DNA of 50,848 nucleotides, from contig KN805393.1 in the NCBI GenBank assembly GCA_000818945.1, forward strand, positions 68,451 to 119,298, read 5' to 3'. Shown here one piece after another: positions 1-9,199 of this stretch. A program made the translations under genes and the position numbers. The stretch comes from Schizochytrium sp. CCTCC M209059 (lineage: Eukaryota; Sar; Bigyra; Thraustochytrida; Thraustochytriidae). The notes beneath the pieces were generated by a model that saw only the letters and a list, made by a program, of their open reading frames with translations, searched no databases and was not told the origin of the DNA. The number at the start of each line of letters is the position of its first letter. Position 1 is the first letter of the stretch.

Positions 1-299
1 CCCCCCCCCCCTAAAAGGAAAGACGTAGATTGTAATGCAGCCATGGCATCCTCGTCGACCTCCCTCGGTAATGCTTGATCGGACCCATACCCATCATCGG
101 ACAGCGCAGGATGACCGCGCTGCAAGCCCGGGACTTTCGTGCGCACGTTGCGCTCGACCTCGCTGCAGACCTCTCGCAGGCAGCACGCGGACGCCCGTTG
201 CAGCTAGCGCGCAGCGCGTCGTGACCTCTGCGAGAAACCTTGTTTGCAGCAGAAAGAGGAACGGAAGTGCATTCCACGAGTCGCAACGAGGACACCACC
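1..299. other. 5' flank of the DsbA-like gene
   Basis: No gene is supported here. The window opens with a run of 11 C residues. Otherwise this is GC-rich sequence leading to the ATG at 300. Upstream in-frame codons begin only with a non-ATG codon at 240, so I treat this stretch as promoter and 5' UTR. Confidence 0.5.
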
Positions 300-1046
300 A
301 TGACGGACGAGGAGGAGACGTTGGCGAACGGCGAGGAAACCTTTGCCTTGGAGATTGATGTCGTCTCTGATTACATGTGCCCGTGGTGCTATCTGGGCAT
401 GCTGAGACTAGGCCAGGCGCTCATGCAGCTCCGTGCGGAGGTGCCCGAGGTGGGCTTTCAGGTGCGCTACTGGCCCCGCGTCTTGGCCCCCGACCTCGAG
501 GGCCGAGAGCCCCTCATTACAAAGCGCGAAATGTACATGAAAAGGTTCAAGGGCAGCGAGGAGGCTGTGAACAAGATGCAAGAAGAATTTGAGGCTATGC
601 TCGAGCCTTTTCCCGAAGGTGGCTACACCCTTGACGGCGTCGCTGTGTCGACCATCAAGGCGCATCGCCTCGCGCAGTGGGCGCGCCGCGAAAGTGATGA
701 GCAAACGCAGTGGCTTCTCAATCTCGAGCTTTTCCAAGCGTACCACATGTTTGGCTATAACCTCGATGACGACGATGTTCTTGTACGCGCCGCCAAGCGC
801 GCCGGCTTCGCGGAGGAGAGGGCACGTGCTTTCCTTGTCTCCAATGACCTCGAGGAGGAGGTCCGGGCCATGGCGAGCGACATTCGCCGCTTCCTTCCCC
901 TTTCCTCCATGTACAATGGTGGCGTACCGCATTTCAAGGTCTCGGTCGGCGGCATGGAGCTCGAGATCCCCGGGGCGCAGGACATTGAGTATTTTGTCAA
1001 CATGTTTATCCGAATGATTTCCAAGGCGGCGCAGGCCAAGCTTTAG
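300..1046 (+). CDS. DsbA/FrnE-family thiol oxidoreductase (thioredoxin fold)
   Basis: A 248-residue protein of the DsbA family, FrnE/2-hydroxychromene-isomerase-like branch. The N-terminal strand is followed by CPWC (about residues 26-29, in YMCPWCYLG), the redox-active site at the start of the first thioredoxin helix. A long helical insertion follows, and near the C-terminus NGGVPHF supplies the cis-proline loop facing the CPWC site. No signal peptide is visible, so a cytosolic role in dithiol/disulfide exchange is likely. I chose the ATG at 300 because it lies just before the first beta strand; the reading frame upstream starts only with a TTG. An AATAAA lies at about 1182 in the 3' flank. 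The gene converges on the TFIIIC gene. The substrate is unknown, and a glutathione-dependent isomerase role cannot be excluded. Confidence 0.85.
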   Translation: MTDEEETLANGEETFALEIDVVSDYMCPWCYLGMLRLGQALMQLRAEVPEVGFQVRYWPRVLAPDLEGREPLITKREMYMKRFKGSEEAVNKMQEEFEAMLEPFPEGGYTLDGVAVSTIKAHRLAQWARRESDEQTQWLLNLELFQAYHMFGYNLDDDDVLVRAAKRAGFAEERARAFLVSNDLEEEVRAMASDIRRFLPLSSMYNGGVPHFKVSVGGMELEIPGAQDIEYFVNMFIRMISKAAQAKL

Positions 1047-1325
1047 ATCGTTTGCGGGACAATAGTCCGACTTGGGTGAGCACGAGCCTTTGGCGAAGCA
1101 AAACAACAGGCAGGCATACTTTTATCGCGTTGCCATTCTCTCTCTTTTTCTTTTCTTCTTTAACATATAGTTTGGTTCCAGCAATAAATTCATCATGATG
1201 CCATTTTTATAATTTCCTTTTCTTATAAGTCCACGGCAGAAATTTTGAATAGAGTCAAGGGGATTTTATTTTTATTCTTTTCTTCTACAATACAAAATGT
1301 CTATGTCATGTAGGCGAAGAAACCC

Positions 1326-4300
1326 TCAAATGACGAGATAGGTTTCTGTGAGTACGCGAGCCATCTCCATATTGCCGATGCGCCGAAAGTGCAAGCGCAA
1401 GTTTATGGCGGCCTCGCGCTTGTCGCGCAACGACGCATGCTCCATTTTAAGGACCTTACGATAAAAAGCCTCCACGAGAAATGGAATGCCAAATGCCTGT
1501 GCAAGACGACCAAAGTTGTAATACGTCTCAGCCTCCATCATGGCACGCATCTCTGGCGAGTCTGCACTTTTCAGTCGTTTCGACTGGTACTCGTGCATTT
1601 GGGCAAAAGCCTTTAGAATGATGGCATTTCGCTCCGGAGTTCGCTTTTGCTGATAGATGCGAACGTAGCAGCTCGAAAGGCAGAGCGCTACAAGAGGACT
1701 CTCAGGTGCCATGCGTCTCGCGCGATAATAGCGGCCAATGGCGCGGACAGGATTACGACTCATGAGCTCGTGATGCGCCGTGATCATGAGTAAGCCAAAT
1801 GCTTGGGCAGCAGGCTGCGTCTGCATTGGCGTCATCTGTTCCCCAGCGCTTGCTCCGGCAGTGCCCTGATGCAGCCGCTCGACGCGTCGAGCCACGAGAC
1901 GAGACTCGTGCACAACATTCGTGTGTCGAAGACAGGCGAGCATGCCGTTCAATACTTCCCAGAGTTTGGGTGCGTCGTCACCCCAGTTCGTCGCCCCGAC
2001 ACCAGAAACGTGCGCGTCCCGGCATCGGCGAATGGTGTCGACAACTTCCTTTGATGCGGCATCAAAGTCGATTACATGCACGCTCAGCTGAGCATAAAGA
2101 GCACTGCACTGGTCGCGCAATGACTCCCCTCGCACCCTTTTTGCGCGTGCCGGAATAATCCATTCAAGCAACGAGAGTGCAGCCCGAGGCTTGCCCACGG
2201 TATGCAAGGCCACGCAAAGGTCTTGTAGAAAGCGCATCGCTGCAAAGCTGTCAATCAACGTCACCGCATCGACTCCGGGCGGCCGACTCAGTTCCACGCC
2301 CTGCATCTCCTCCATGCCCTCGAAAGCAGCCTTTTGAAGACTCGCGTATTCATCTTTGCCGCCGTTATCGTTATAAAGCGTGTCAAAGAGAGGCAAGCTC
2401 TCAACAATGACAGATTTCATGTCGCCGTCCGTAAAGGACTTGTGGATCGCATTCAGGTGCTGCATCGTGACCGGCCCGAGTGCATTCGTTCTTCGTAAGC
2501 TCCCTTGCCCACCCTCGGCAAATGACAACACGCCCGAACCCGAGGCCGCGGCTTTGCCGGAGCCTCCTCCACGTGCATGTAAATCGCCAACGCCAGCCTC
2601 TGAGAACTGCAGAGCCCCAAAGACCCCATGCGTCGAGCTCAGCGAAAGAGGCGGGGGCGGGGCGCCAACATTGCCCGAGCGCACGCGCTGGGCAGAGTTT
2701 TCATTACCTGCGGCCCCGGACTTGGTCACCGCCGCAGCAAAGTCTTTGAGAGCTTGCCCCACCGCTGGGCTAGCGGATCGCTGCTGCAGACGCTCAAGAC
2801 GGGCATAGCACTGCTCGATGACGACTTCGACGTGGGGCATCAGAGCAAGCTCGCTTGAGGCTTTGCTGGACTTTGGCGCCGCATCCTTGACACTTGCTTG
2901 AGAGGAATCCATGGTCAGCATCATCAAGAGGCGTCGCAAGTATTGGACCGCGTCATCGTGAGCAGTCTCTGCAGCGCGAGGCGGGTCCTGACGCCACTCG
3001 ATACACTCGCAGCAGTAAGCCGCCTGATTGAGAGCTTCGGCGACAAAGATTGGTCTGGCACTCTCAATTTTGCTAAGCTTGTCAAATTGTTCGCGAGCAA
3101 TGACGTACTTGCTGTGCTGCATCCATGCTTCGGCCATAACAAAGGCAATGTTGAGCAATCGCGACTGCCCGCGTGCAATGACGCCGAGGCTTTCTACATG
3201 CTGCATGAAACGATGTGCCTTTGAATAGTTGTTCACGTGTATGTACGTAATTATGAGCATGAGAACGAGATCCAAATTCACTTTGGGTTTGATTTGTTCC
3301 CAGTGCACCCATTGATTTTTTTCGGGAAGAGCACAGAGCCCTGAGGACTTGGTGAATTCGAGGAAACGCTCGAGATACTGAAGTGCTTTGACGTATTCGC
3401 GCTTCTTCAAAATGAGAAGTTCCACAAGCATGCTGAGAATATTAATGCCCGCATCAAGTTGCTGTTCCTCTGCTTCGGCTTCCTGGGCGTTGGTCTCGTC
3501 CTCGTCTTCGAAATCTTCTTCCTCTTCGTCCTCGTCTTCTTGTCCCTGGCCTCCCAGGATTTCGTCATCCTCGTCATCCTCCTCCTCGTCGTCGTCGTCC
3601 TCCTCCTCGTCGTCGTCATCCTCCTCCTCATTGCCGTCGGCGTCTTCGTCTTCTTCGTCTTCGTTGACCTCGTCGGCGTCTTCACGGTCGATGGGGGCGT
3701 CTTGTCTCTCGCCGTCACTGCCTTCGTTAGCGTTTTCCCCAACCGCGCCTGCCTGCGAGGTCTTGCGCTTTGCCCTGCGTTTGCGTTTTTTAGAAGGCTT
3801 TGGAGGTTCCGCTGAGGCGGTCTTGCTGGAGGAAAGTCGCTGCTCAAGTGACATGCCAACGTCTGCAAGAGCCTTATTCGCGCGCTTGACGCGTTCCTGC
3901 CTCTTACGCAAGGCTTCGCGATGGCGTCTGCGCTCGGCAGCCTTGGCGTCTCGAGCAAGACGCGTCTGATGGGCGGCAGTTTTAACGCGAGCGAGCAAAT
4001 CAGGCGTTGGTTTTAGCACGGCGCCAACAAATTTCTCGAGAATCCCACGCGACTTGCCGAGCTCCTTGCGCATCATATAGGTCCGCGCCAGACGATGGAC
4101 CGCGACAAGGTCTACTTTGCGTTGTTCCTGCGAAGCCTTGAGAACGCGTCGATAGACGTCGGCAGCTCGTTTAAAGTCGCCGAGATGTTCGAGGATCTGA
4201 CCGCGACGCATCAAAAGGTCTCTGCTCGCGTTGCGCTTCTTAATGACGCGGTCGATGGCCTGCAGAGCCGAGGTGAGAAAGCCTCGACGTTCTCTGGGTG

Positions 4301-5870
4301 AATATCGTGACGTGGACGCAGTCGACGACTTGCCCTTGTTCTCGTCGCTCGCTTCTGCGGACTCCTTGTCGAGCGTGCCAGCCTCTGACGCAACCGCAAC
4401 AGCAGCCTCTGCCTCGGCGGTGTCTTCATTTTCGCCTCCGTCACCCTCGTGTGGTGATGCAGAAGCGCCAAGGGCGAGGCCAATTTCTGCAATGCGAAGG
4501 AAGTTGTTCATATTTTGGCCTCGGTCGAGATCGCATGCAAATTGAAGCGCCTGAAGTTCCTTTTCGGGTTCGTTACGCTCGTACCATACAGATGCGATGA
4601 CGTAGTAGGGTTCTGCGACTTTGGGAAACTCTGTGGCGATCTGGTTGCTCAATTTGATGGCCTCGTCAAAGTTTTGGTCCAGGTAGTACTGGTTTGCGCG
4701 GCCTACGAGGTAGTTGGCGCGCTTGGATAGTTTGACGCCGCCGGCGCCTTTTCGTCTGTTCCGCGAGCGCTTCTTTGCTTTTCGACCTTTGGTTGATGTG
4801 CCAAACACCATGCTTGCATTCTGAGAGGCGAACATGTCTCTACCCGTGGTTCCAAACATGCTGCGTTGTGAATCTTGCCGCTGTCCAGGCTGTGCATCAA
4901 TCATGGCGAGTGGTCTAAGCGTATCTTCTTCCTCCTCCTCTTCTTCTGCGTCTTCGTCCTCTTCTTCTTCTTCTTCTTCTTCTTCTTCCTCATCTTCTTT
5001 TCCCCCTTCTTCTACTTCCTCTTCGATTTCGGAGAGCTCTTCTTCTTCCTCCCCTTCTCGGATGTCACCCTGGCCGTCAGCTCCAGCGTCTACGTCGTCA
5101 CCATCGTTGTCGTCTTCTTCGACAGCTTCTTCATCTTCTTCTTCATCCTCGTCGGCAACGTCCTCGTCGTCTTCATCTTCGTCCTCATCTTCTTTTTCTG
5201 CATCGTCATCAGACTCGTACAGAGACTTCACGGGGCCGATCTCGCGTTCAGTCTCTGCATGTCCATCATCATCGACTTGCATCTGCTCCCCTTCTTCTTC
5301 CTCCTCCTCGTCATCATCGTCGTCGTCGTCGTCGTCGACATCGTCTTCATCTTCATCTTCATCTTCATCCTGATTGTCACCGTTTTCATCATCGTCATCA
5401 TCATCATCATCGTCATCAGCATCATCATTATCTTCTTCTTCCCCTATTTCCTCATCCTCCTCGTCATCAATGTCGTCGTCCTCGTCTCCATAGTCCTCGT
5501 CGTCAAGGTCCTCGCCGTCCTCATCATTGTCCTCATCAATTTTGTTTGAAAGCGAAGAAGCTCGCCTCCTTGTCGAGGCGGCGGTTGCTTGGGGCAAAAA
5601 TGCCTGCGTAGAGGACGATGTGCTGCTCGATGCTGCCGCCCTGGGTCTCTTGCTCGCGGCGACCGGAGTCTCGCCCGCGCGCCGCTTTCGGCTCGCCTTG
5701 CGCGACGGTGATGGCGTTATACCCTCGGTCTCCATGACGTCCGTTTGCGTCGTCGAGGCAGGCTCTGCAGGTCCTGCGCCCGAAGCGACGCCGGCGCCAT
5801 CTTCACCCTCGGCCTCGCCTCTCGCGCCGCGCTTTGCGCCTCTGCGCGCGCCTTCGGCCTTGCGCGGCAT
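1326..5870 (-). CDS. GTF3C3: TFIIIC TPR subunit (Tfc4/Sfc4/GTF3C3-like)
   Basis: A 1514-residue protein matching the TPR subunit of RNA polymerase III factor TFIIIC, which in known systems binds the A-box side of tRNA genes and recruits TFIIIB. The N-terminus (about 1-110) is basic and Ser-rich. Next comes a roughly 200-residue tract made almost only of Asp and Glu, then a TPR array beginning near RANYLVGRANQYYLDQNFDEA. A second acidic block of about 90 residues interrupts the TPRs, as a disordered acidic linker does in yeast Tfc4 (there shorter). The C-terminal TPRs end in a family-typical segment with YRARRMAPESP and YYNFGRLAQAFG. The start is the ATG at 5870. The gene is an unbroken frame, about 50% longer than human GTF3C3, mostly because of the acidic tracts. 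It is convergent with the DsbA-like gene. Confidence 0.85.
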   Translation of the reverse strand: MPRKAEGARRGAKRGARGEAEGEDGAGVASGAGPAEPASTTQTDVMETEGITPSPSRKASRKRRAGETPVAASKRPRAAASSSTSSSTQAFLPQATAASTRRRASSLSNKIDEDNDEDGEDLDDEDYGDEDDDIDDEEDEEIGEEEDNDDADDDDDDDDDDENGDNQDEDEDEDEDDVDDDDDDDDDEEEEEEGEQMQVDDDGHAETEREIGPVKSLYESDDDAEKEDEDEDEDDEDVADEDEEEDEEAVEEDDNDGDDVDAGADGQGDIREGEEEEELSEIEEEVEEGGKEDEEEEEEEEEEEDEDAEEEEEEEDTLRPLAMIDAQPGQRQDSQRSMFGTTGRDMFASQNASMVFGTSTKGRKAKKRSRNRRKGAGGVKLSKRANYLVGRANQYYLDQNFDEAIKLSNQIATEFPKVAEPYYVIASVWYERNEPEKELQALQFACDLDRGQNMNNFLRIAEIGLALGASASPHEGDGGENEDTAEAEAAVAVASEAGTLDKESAEASDENKGKSSTASTSRYSPRERRGFLTSALQAIDRVIKKRNASRDLLMRRGQILEHLGDFKRAADVYRRVLKASQEQRKVDLVAVHRLARTYMMRKELGKSRGILEKFVGAVLKPTPDLLARVKTAAHQTRLARDAKAAERRRHREALRKRQERVKRANKALADVGMSLEQRLSSSKTASAEPPKPSKKRKRRAKRKTSQAGAVGENANEGSDGERQDAPIDREDADEVNEDEEDEDADGNEEEDDDDEEEDDDDEEEDDEDDEILGGQGQEDEDEEEEDFEDEDETNAQEAEAEEQQLDAGINILSMLVELLILKKREYVKALQYLERFLEFTKSSGLCALPEKNQWVHWEQIKPKVNLDLVLMLIITYIHVNNYSKAHRFMQHVESLGVIARGQSRLLNIAFVMAEAWMQHSKYVIAREQFDKLSKIESARPIFVAEALNQAAYCCECIEWRQDPPRAAETAHDDAVQYLRRLLMMLTMDSSQASVKDAAPKSSKASSELALMPHVEVVIEQCYARLERLQQRSASPAVGQALKDFAAAVTKSGAAGNENSAQRVRSGNVGAPPPPLSLSSTHGVFGALQFSEAGVGDLHARGGGSGKAAASGSGVLSFAEGGQGSLRRTNALGPVTMQHLNAIHKSFTDGDMKSVIVESLPLFDTLYNDNGGKDEYASLQKAAFEGMEEMQGVELSRPPGVDAVTLIDSFAAMRFLQDLCVALHTVGKPRAALSLLEWIIPARAKRVRGESLRDQCSALYAQLSVHVIDFDAASKEVVDTIRRCRDAHVSGVGATNWGDDAPKLWEVLNGMLACLRHTNVVHESRLVARRVERLHQGTAGASAGEQMTPMQTQPAAQAFGLLMITAHHELMSRNPVRAIGRYYRARRMAPESPLVALCLSSCYVRIYQQKRTPERNAIILKAFAQMHEYQSKRLKSADSPEMRAMMEAETYYNFGRLAQAFGIPFLVEAFYRKVLKMEHASLRDKREAAINLRLHFRRIGNMEMARVLTETYLVI

Positions 5871-6867
5871 GGCGGCGGCTGGTGTCTGTCTGTTTGTCTG
5901 CAGCTGCTCTCCTCGCCCAGATTATTTTTTCCATCCCCATGCGACCGCCATGTCCAGTTGCCATGGTTGTACGTAGTACGGCATTCATCTTCACTTTCCC
6001 TTGTTTTGGCGGTGACTTGCTTTCCTTGCGCGTTTTCTGCCACTGCACGGCTTAAGCAAAGTAGTGGCAGGCCCAGCGCTTCTCCGTAAAGTTTCGATCG
6101 TTTGTTCTCTCCTGCGATTCTCGCTTTTGCTTTTGGTATAAAGAAGTGAATGCTTGATTCCTGGCATCGATGCTATTTGCATGGCTGCCTGAGCTGAGCT
6201 TGCCAGTGCTGTCCTTTCGCTGCCCATTCACACGGCATCGACAACCACCTCCCATCTCCAGCAACTTTACCCTTCGACGTTCTCCCTCATTCCCATCCGA
6301 CCCGGATCCCATCGCGGTCCCTACCCTCTCCGCGCGTCTTCGTCCGCGCGTCTTCGTCCTCGCCTCCGAGTCCACTCCTGCTGGCCGCGTCCGAGACGCA
6401 CCTAATCTCCCTCCCTACGTACTACATCTCTGCCTTTCGCCATGCATCCTCGGCTCCTCCGCGTCCACATCCACATCCACATCCCCGTCCACATCGTCCC
6501 CGCCCTCCTCGTCCTCCGTGCCCGAGAGCGTTCGCGAAAGAACGGCTTGCCGGGAAACAAGGCGGAAACAAGCGGAAACAACGTGAAACAACAACGAGCA
6601 CGGGGGCCGTCCCAGGCTGAGCCAGGCCCAAGTATAGTCTAGTACCGCCCCGTGTACCGCAGTGGGCCCGGCCTATACTTGGGTGGGCCGCCCGTATAAC
6701 CCACTTGGCCCGGAAAGCCCGGCGAGGCGAGGCGAGGCGAGGCAGAGACCGGCCGGGACCGCGGCGCGGCAGACCGCAAAGCGCGCGGCAGACCCGGCGC
6801 GGCGCGGCGCAGCGCAGAGCGAGCGAGCGAGCGAGCGAGCGGCGCGCGGGCGGGCGGCGGGCAGGGC
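5871..6867. other. Divergent intergenic region, about 1 kb
   Basis: This lies between the starts of the TFIIIC gene (minus) and the next gene (plus), so it should hold both promoters. It contains TACGTAGTAC at about 5970 and its reverse-complement-like TACGTACTAC at about 6416, an 11-bp inverted repeat at 6627-6683, and a GC-rich stretch with (GGCGA)n and (GAGC)n runs at 6720-6845. I see no convincing coding exon. Confidence 0.6.
6627..6683. repeat. Inverted repeat with 11-bp perfect arms
   Basis: CCCAAGTATAG at 6627-6637 is repeated as CTATACTTGGG at 6673-6683, with a 35-nt spacer. The arms sit about 190 bp upstream of the plus-strand start at 6868. It could be a paired protein-binding site or a hairpin in a 5' UTR; the sequence alone does not decide. 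Confidence 0.6.
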
Positions 6868-7722
6868 ATGACGGGATGGGGAGGCGCCGAGGCCGGCCGC
6901 GGGCACAAGCGAGGCAGGCTCGCGCCCTTCGAGGCCGCCGCGAAGAGGCCAAGGCCAGACGCGGCCGCCGCCGCAGGCTCTGCAGGCTATGCATCCGCCG
7001 AGCCAGAGTTCCTCCCGGGGGTGAATCAGGCCAAGAGGATCCGGACGGCAGAGGCGCCCGCCGCGCCATTCGGCATGCAGCAGCAGCAGCAGCAGCAGTC
7101 CCCGCTTGGGCAGTTCGGGACGCAGCAACAACAGCAACAGCAACAGTTATTCGGCGGGCCGCCTGTAACACGCAGCAAACGCCGTGCCGAGAATGTGGAC
7201 CCATTTGCAGCAGGCGAGACGATGACTCCGGCAGCCGCCTCATTGCCATCCAAAAAGGCGCGCTTGAATCCGCCCGAAATGGCAGAGGGCTCCATCTTCG
7301 GTCAAGCCCAAGCTCAGGCTCAGGCTCAGGCTCAAGAGCCCATGAACGGTATTACAAAGGAAGAAGCGGAACGCGTGTTGGACCCCTCGCAGCTCCAAAT
7401 GGTCTTGTATCAGCGCAAGCATGGGCCAGAGCCACCTGCTTCCCTCAACAGCGCGGTTCGTTTTCCACGCATTTGTGACGGAGACGTTCCTGCCGCGAAC
7501 TACGACCCTTCCCAGTTGCAAATGGTGCCCTTTCGAAGAGGCGACATGGTCCCTTTTAGGAGGAACTATAATTCTGATGCTAACGGTGGTCGGCCTACAC
7601 GAGCACCGCAGGCTCCTCTCAATCCTCATCCTAGCATCGAGATTCTCGACGAAGTCGACGGGGATGACGGTGCAGCGAACAACAAAGGCAGCGACAATGA
7701 CGGCGACGTCGAAATGATGTAA
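6868..7722 (+). CDS. Low-complexity basic/Gln-rich protein with duplicated PSQLQMV motif
   Basis: A 284-residue protein I do not recognise. It is rich in basic clusters that resemble nuclear localisation signals (RGHKRGR, RSKRRAENVD, SKKARLNPP). It has two polyglutamine tracts (about 70-77 and 87-95), an (Ala-Gln) repeat near 147-157, and an acidic C-terminus ending in DGDVEMM. The short phrase DPSQLQMV occurs twice (about residues 172 and 213), each time followed by a basic/hydrophobic patch (YQRKHGPEP; PFRRGDMVPFRR). This suggests a duplicated docking or modification motif. The ATG at 6868 is the first in frame. The coding call rests on the long open frame in less GC-extreme sequence and on the duplicated motif. 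A nuclear regulatory role is inference. Confidence 0.6.
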   Translation: MTGWGGAEAGRGHKRGRLAPFEAAAKRPRPDAAAAAGSAGYASAEPEFLPGVNQAKRIRTAEAPAAPFGMQQQQQQQSPLGQFGTQQQQQQQQLFGGPPVTRSKRRAENVDPFAAGETMTPAAASLPSKKARLNPPEMAEGSIFGQAQAQAQAQAQEPMNGITKEEAERVLDPSQLQMVLYQRKHGPEPPASLNSAVRFPRICDGDVPAANYDPSQLQMVPFRRGDMVPFRRNYNSDANGGRPTRAPQAPLNPHPSIEILDEVDGDDGAANNKGSDNDGDVEMM

Positions 7723-9199
7723 TTAGCTCTGGCGTCTGAAACGCCACGACTTGCAAGTTGACGACCCGCCTTGTCCTCTTCTTTGCGAACCCTTCACACA
7801 ATCTCTCTCTTCCTCTTCTCTCTTTCTCTCTCGCACACAAAGTAAAGGAAAAGTAAAGGAAATAACAACAACGAACAAAAGGAATGCTTAGTTTTTTTTT
7901 TTCTCTCTCCCTCTCTTCTCGCAAGCTTCTTCTACAAATGTAGTCTCCTCTTCTCAACATGACGCCTCACTTGCTCAGCACGTTGTTTACTGAGATTTAA
8001 GCATGACTACCAGGTAATACGCAACTTTTCCCGTCCTTTGTCTCACTTTGTTAGAATGAAAGTCCACCGAAGAGCTTGAATTTGAAAAGTTTATTCCTTT
8101 GGTGGCGGCAGCTACAGCTACTACTGCCAGGGTGAAACGCACTCCAAGTTTCTCGCTTTCCTACGTCGATCTGGCGTCGACCAGGCCTCCCGCCACGGTG
8201 GAAGGCTCAGCATATAGCTCGAAAGATCTAACATCTTTGATTTGAACTTTGACTACGAACAGGATCAATATAATGGTGTCTAGGCTTACTGCTACGGTCG
8301 AAGGCTCAGCAAATGGCTCGAAAGATCTAACATCTTTGATCTCAGTCTTAACTGCATATGACGGCAGCTAGGCTTACTGCCACGGTGGAGGGCTGAAGAA
8401 ATGAAAATCCAGCATGTTTTCGGTCTCAACCTTGACTGCGGACAAGATCGTTATGAAGGCAATTAGGATTACTGCCACGGTGGAAGGCTCAGCAAATGGC
8501 TCGAAGGATCTAACATCTTCAGTCTCAATCTTGACTGCATATGACGGCGACTAGGCCTAGACCTACACTGCCACGGTGAAGGAAGATCTAACATTCTCAG
8601 TCTCGACTTTGTGCGGCTGCTTCAAGTTGCTTTGGAATTATTTTGGCTCAATCCTTTCTTTCTGCGGACCTTGCAATAACCCCTGTTCTTGCTGCTTACA
8701 TGGTATACAAGAGGGGAAGAGAATGTTGGCTGGCCGACCGACCACCTTTGGAGTTCCGCAATTCGCAATTCGCGACCCGCAAAGATCAAAACCGCAACTT
8801 GCAACAGTACCGGCTACAGTGCTTTGGCCAAAGTGCGCGCACGTTGAGCAGGCAAGGCGGACGTGGCGCGTGCGCCAGCTGCAGACCGTCGCTGAGCAAT
8901 CTTTGCCGCGGCAAAGACCGGTGCGCGGAAAGGGCTCGGCTCGGCTCGGCTCGCCTCGTGCAAGTTGAGGAGGTGTTCTTTGCGCCAAGCTGGCGTGAGC
9001 CGATCGACCGCCCACTCTTCTCGTACACACAGCAGCACAGCGATACAGCGACGCAGCCGCACAAGGGGGCGGTCGGAGAGGGACGTGCCTTATCAACGTG
9101 GGCGGAACCTGCTTGGCGACGCCGGACGCGCCCTGCCTTGCTGCTTCCACTGCAAATCGATCATCTGCGGCCCCGAATCAACGCGCATTTTCCGCGGAA
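7723..9199. other. Intergenic region with tandem repeats
   Basis: About 1.5 kb with no supported gene. Pyrimidine-rich 3' UTR-like sequence follows the stop at 7722. A field of degenerate tandem repeats occupies 8182-8620. The last ~500 bp are the GC-rich upstream region of the aminotransferase gene. Open frames here (for example across 8643-9263) have no recognisable content and look accidental. Confidence 0.6.
8182..8620. repeat. Degenerate tandem repeat, about 88-99 bp unit, five copies
   Basis: Successive units begin near 8182, 8281, 8369, 8464 and 8552. Each shares the order TAGGCTTACTGCCACGGTGG, then AAGGCTCAGCAAATGGCTCG, then AAAGATCTAACATCTTTGAT, then a more variable tail with CTCAGTCTTGACTGCATATG and a GACGGC or GATC stretch. 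Units of about 88 bp alternate with units of about 95-99 bp. The third copy lacks part of the middle block and the fifth is partial. A weak extra copy may precede 8182. No frame runs through the array, so it is a non-coding minisatellite. Confidence 0.85.

Noticed and set aside
1..16. Poly-C followed by CTAAAA as a possible telomere (CCCTAAA)
   Set aside because: Only one partial unit; no tandem repeats follow and genes start at once.
9098..9199. N-terminal extension of the aminotransferase
   Set aside because: It would start at GTG and would block the N-terminal catalytic cysteine.
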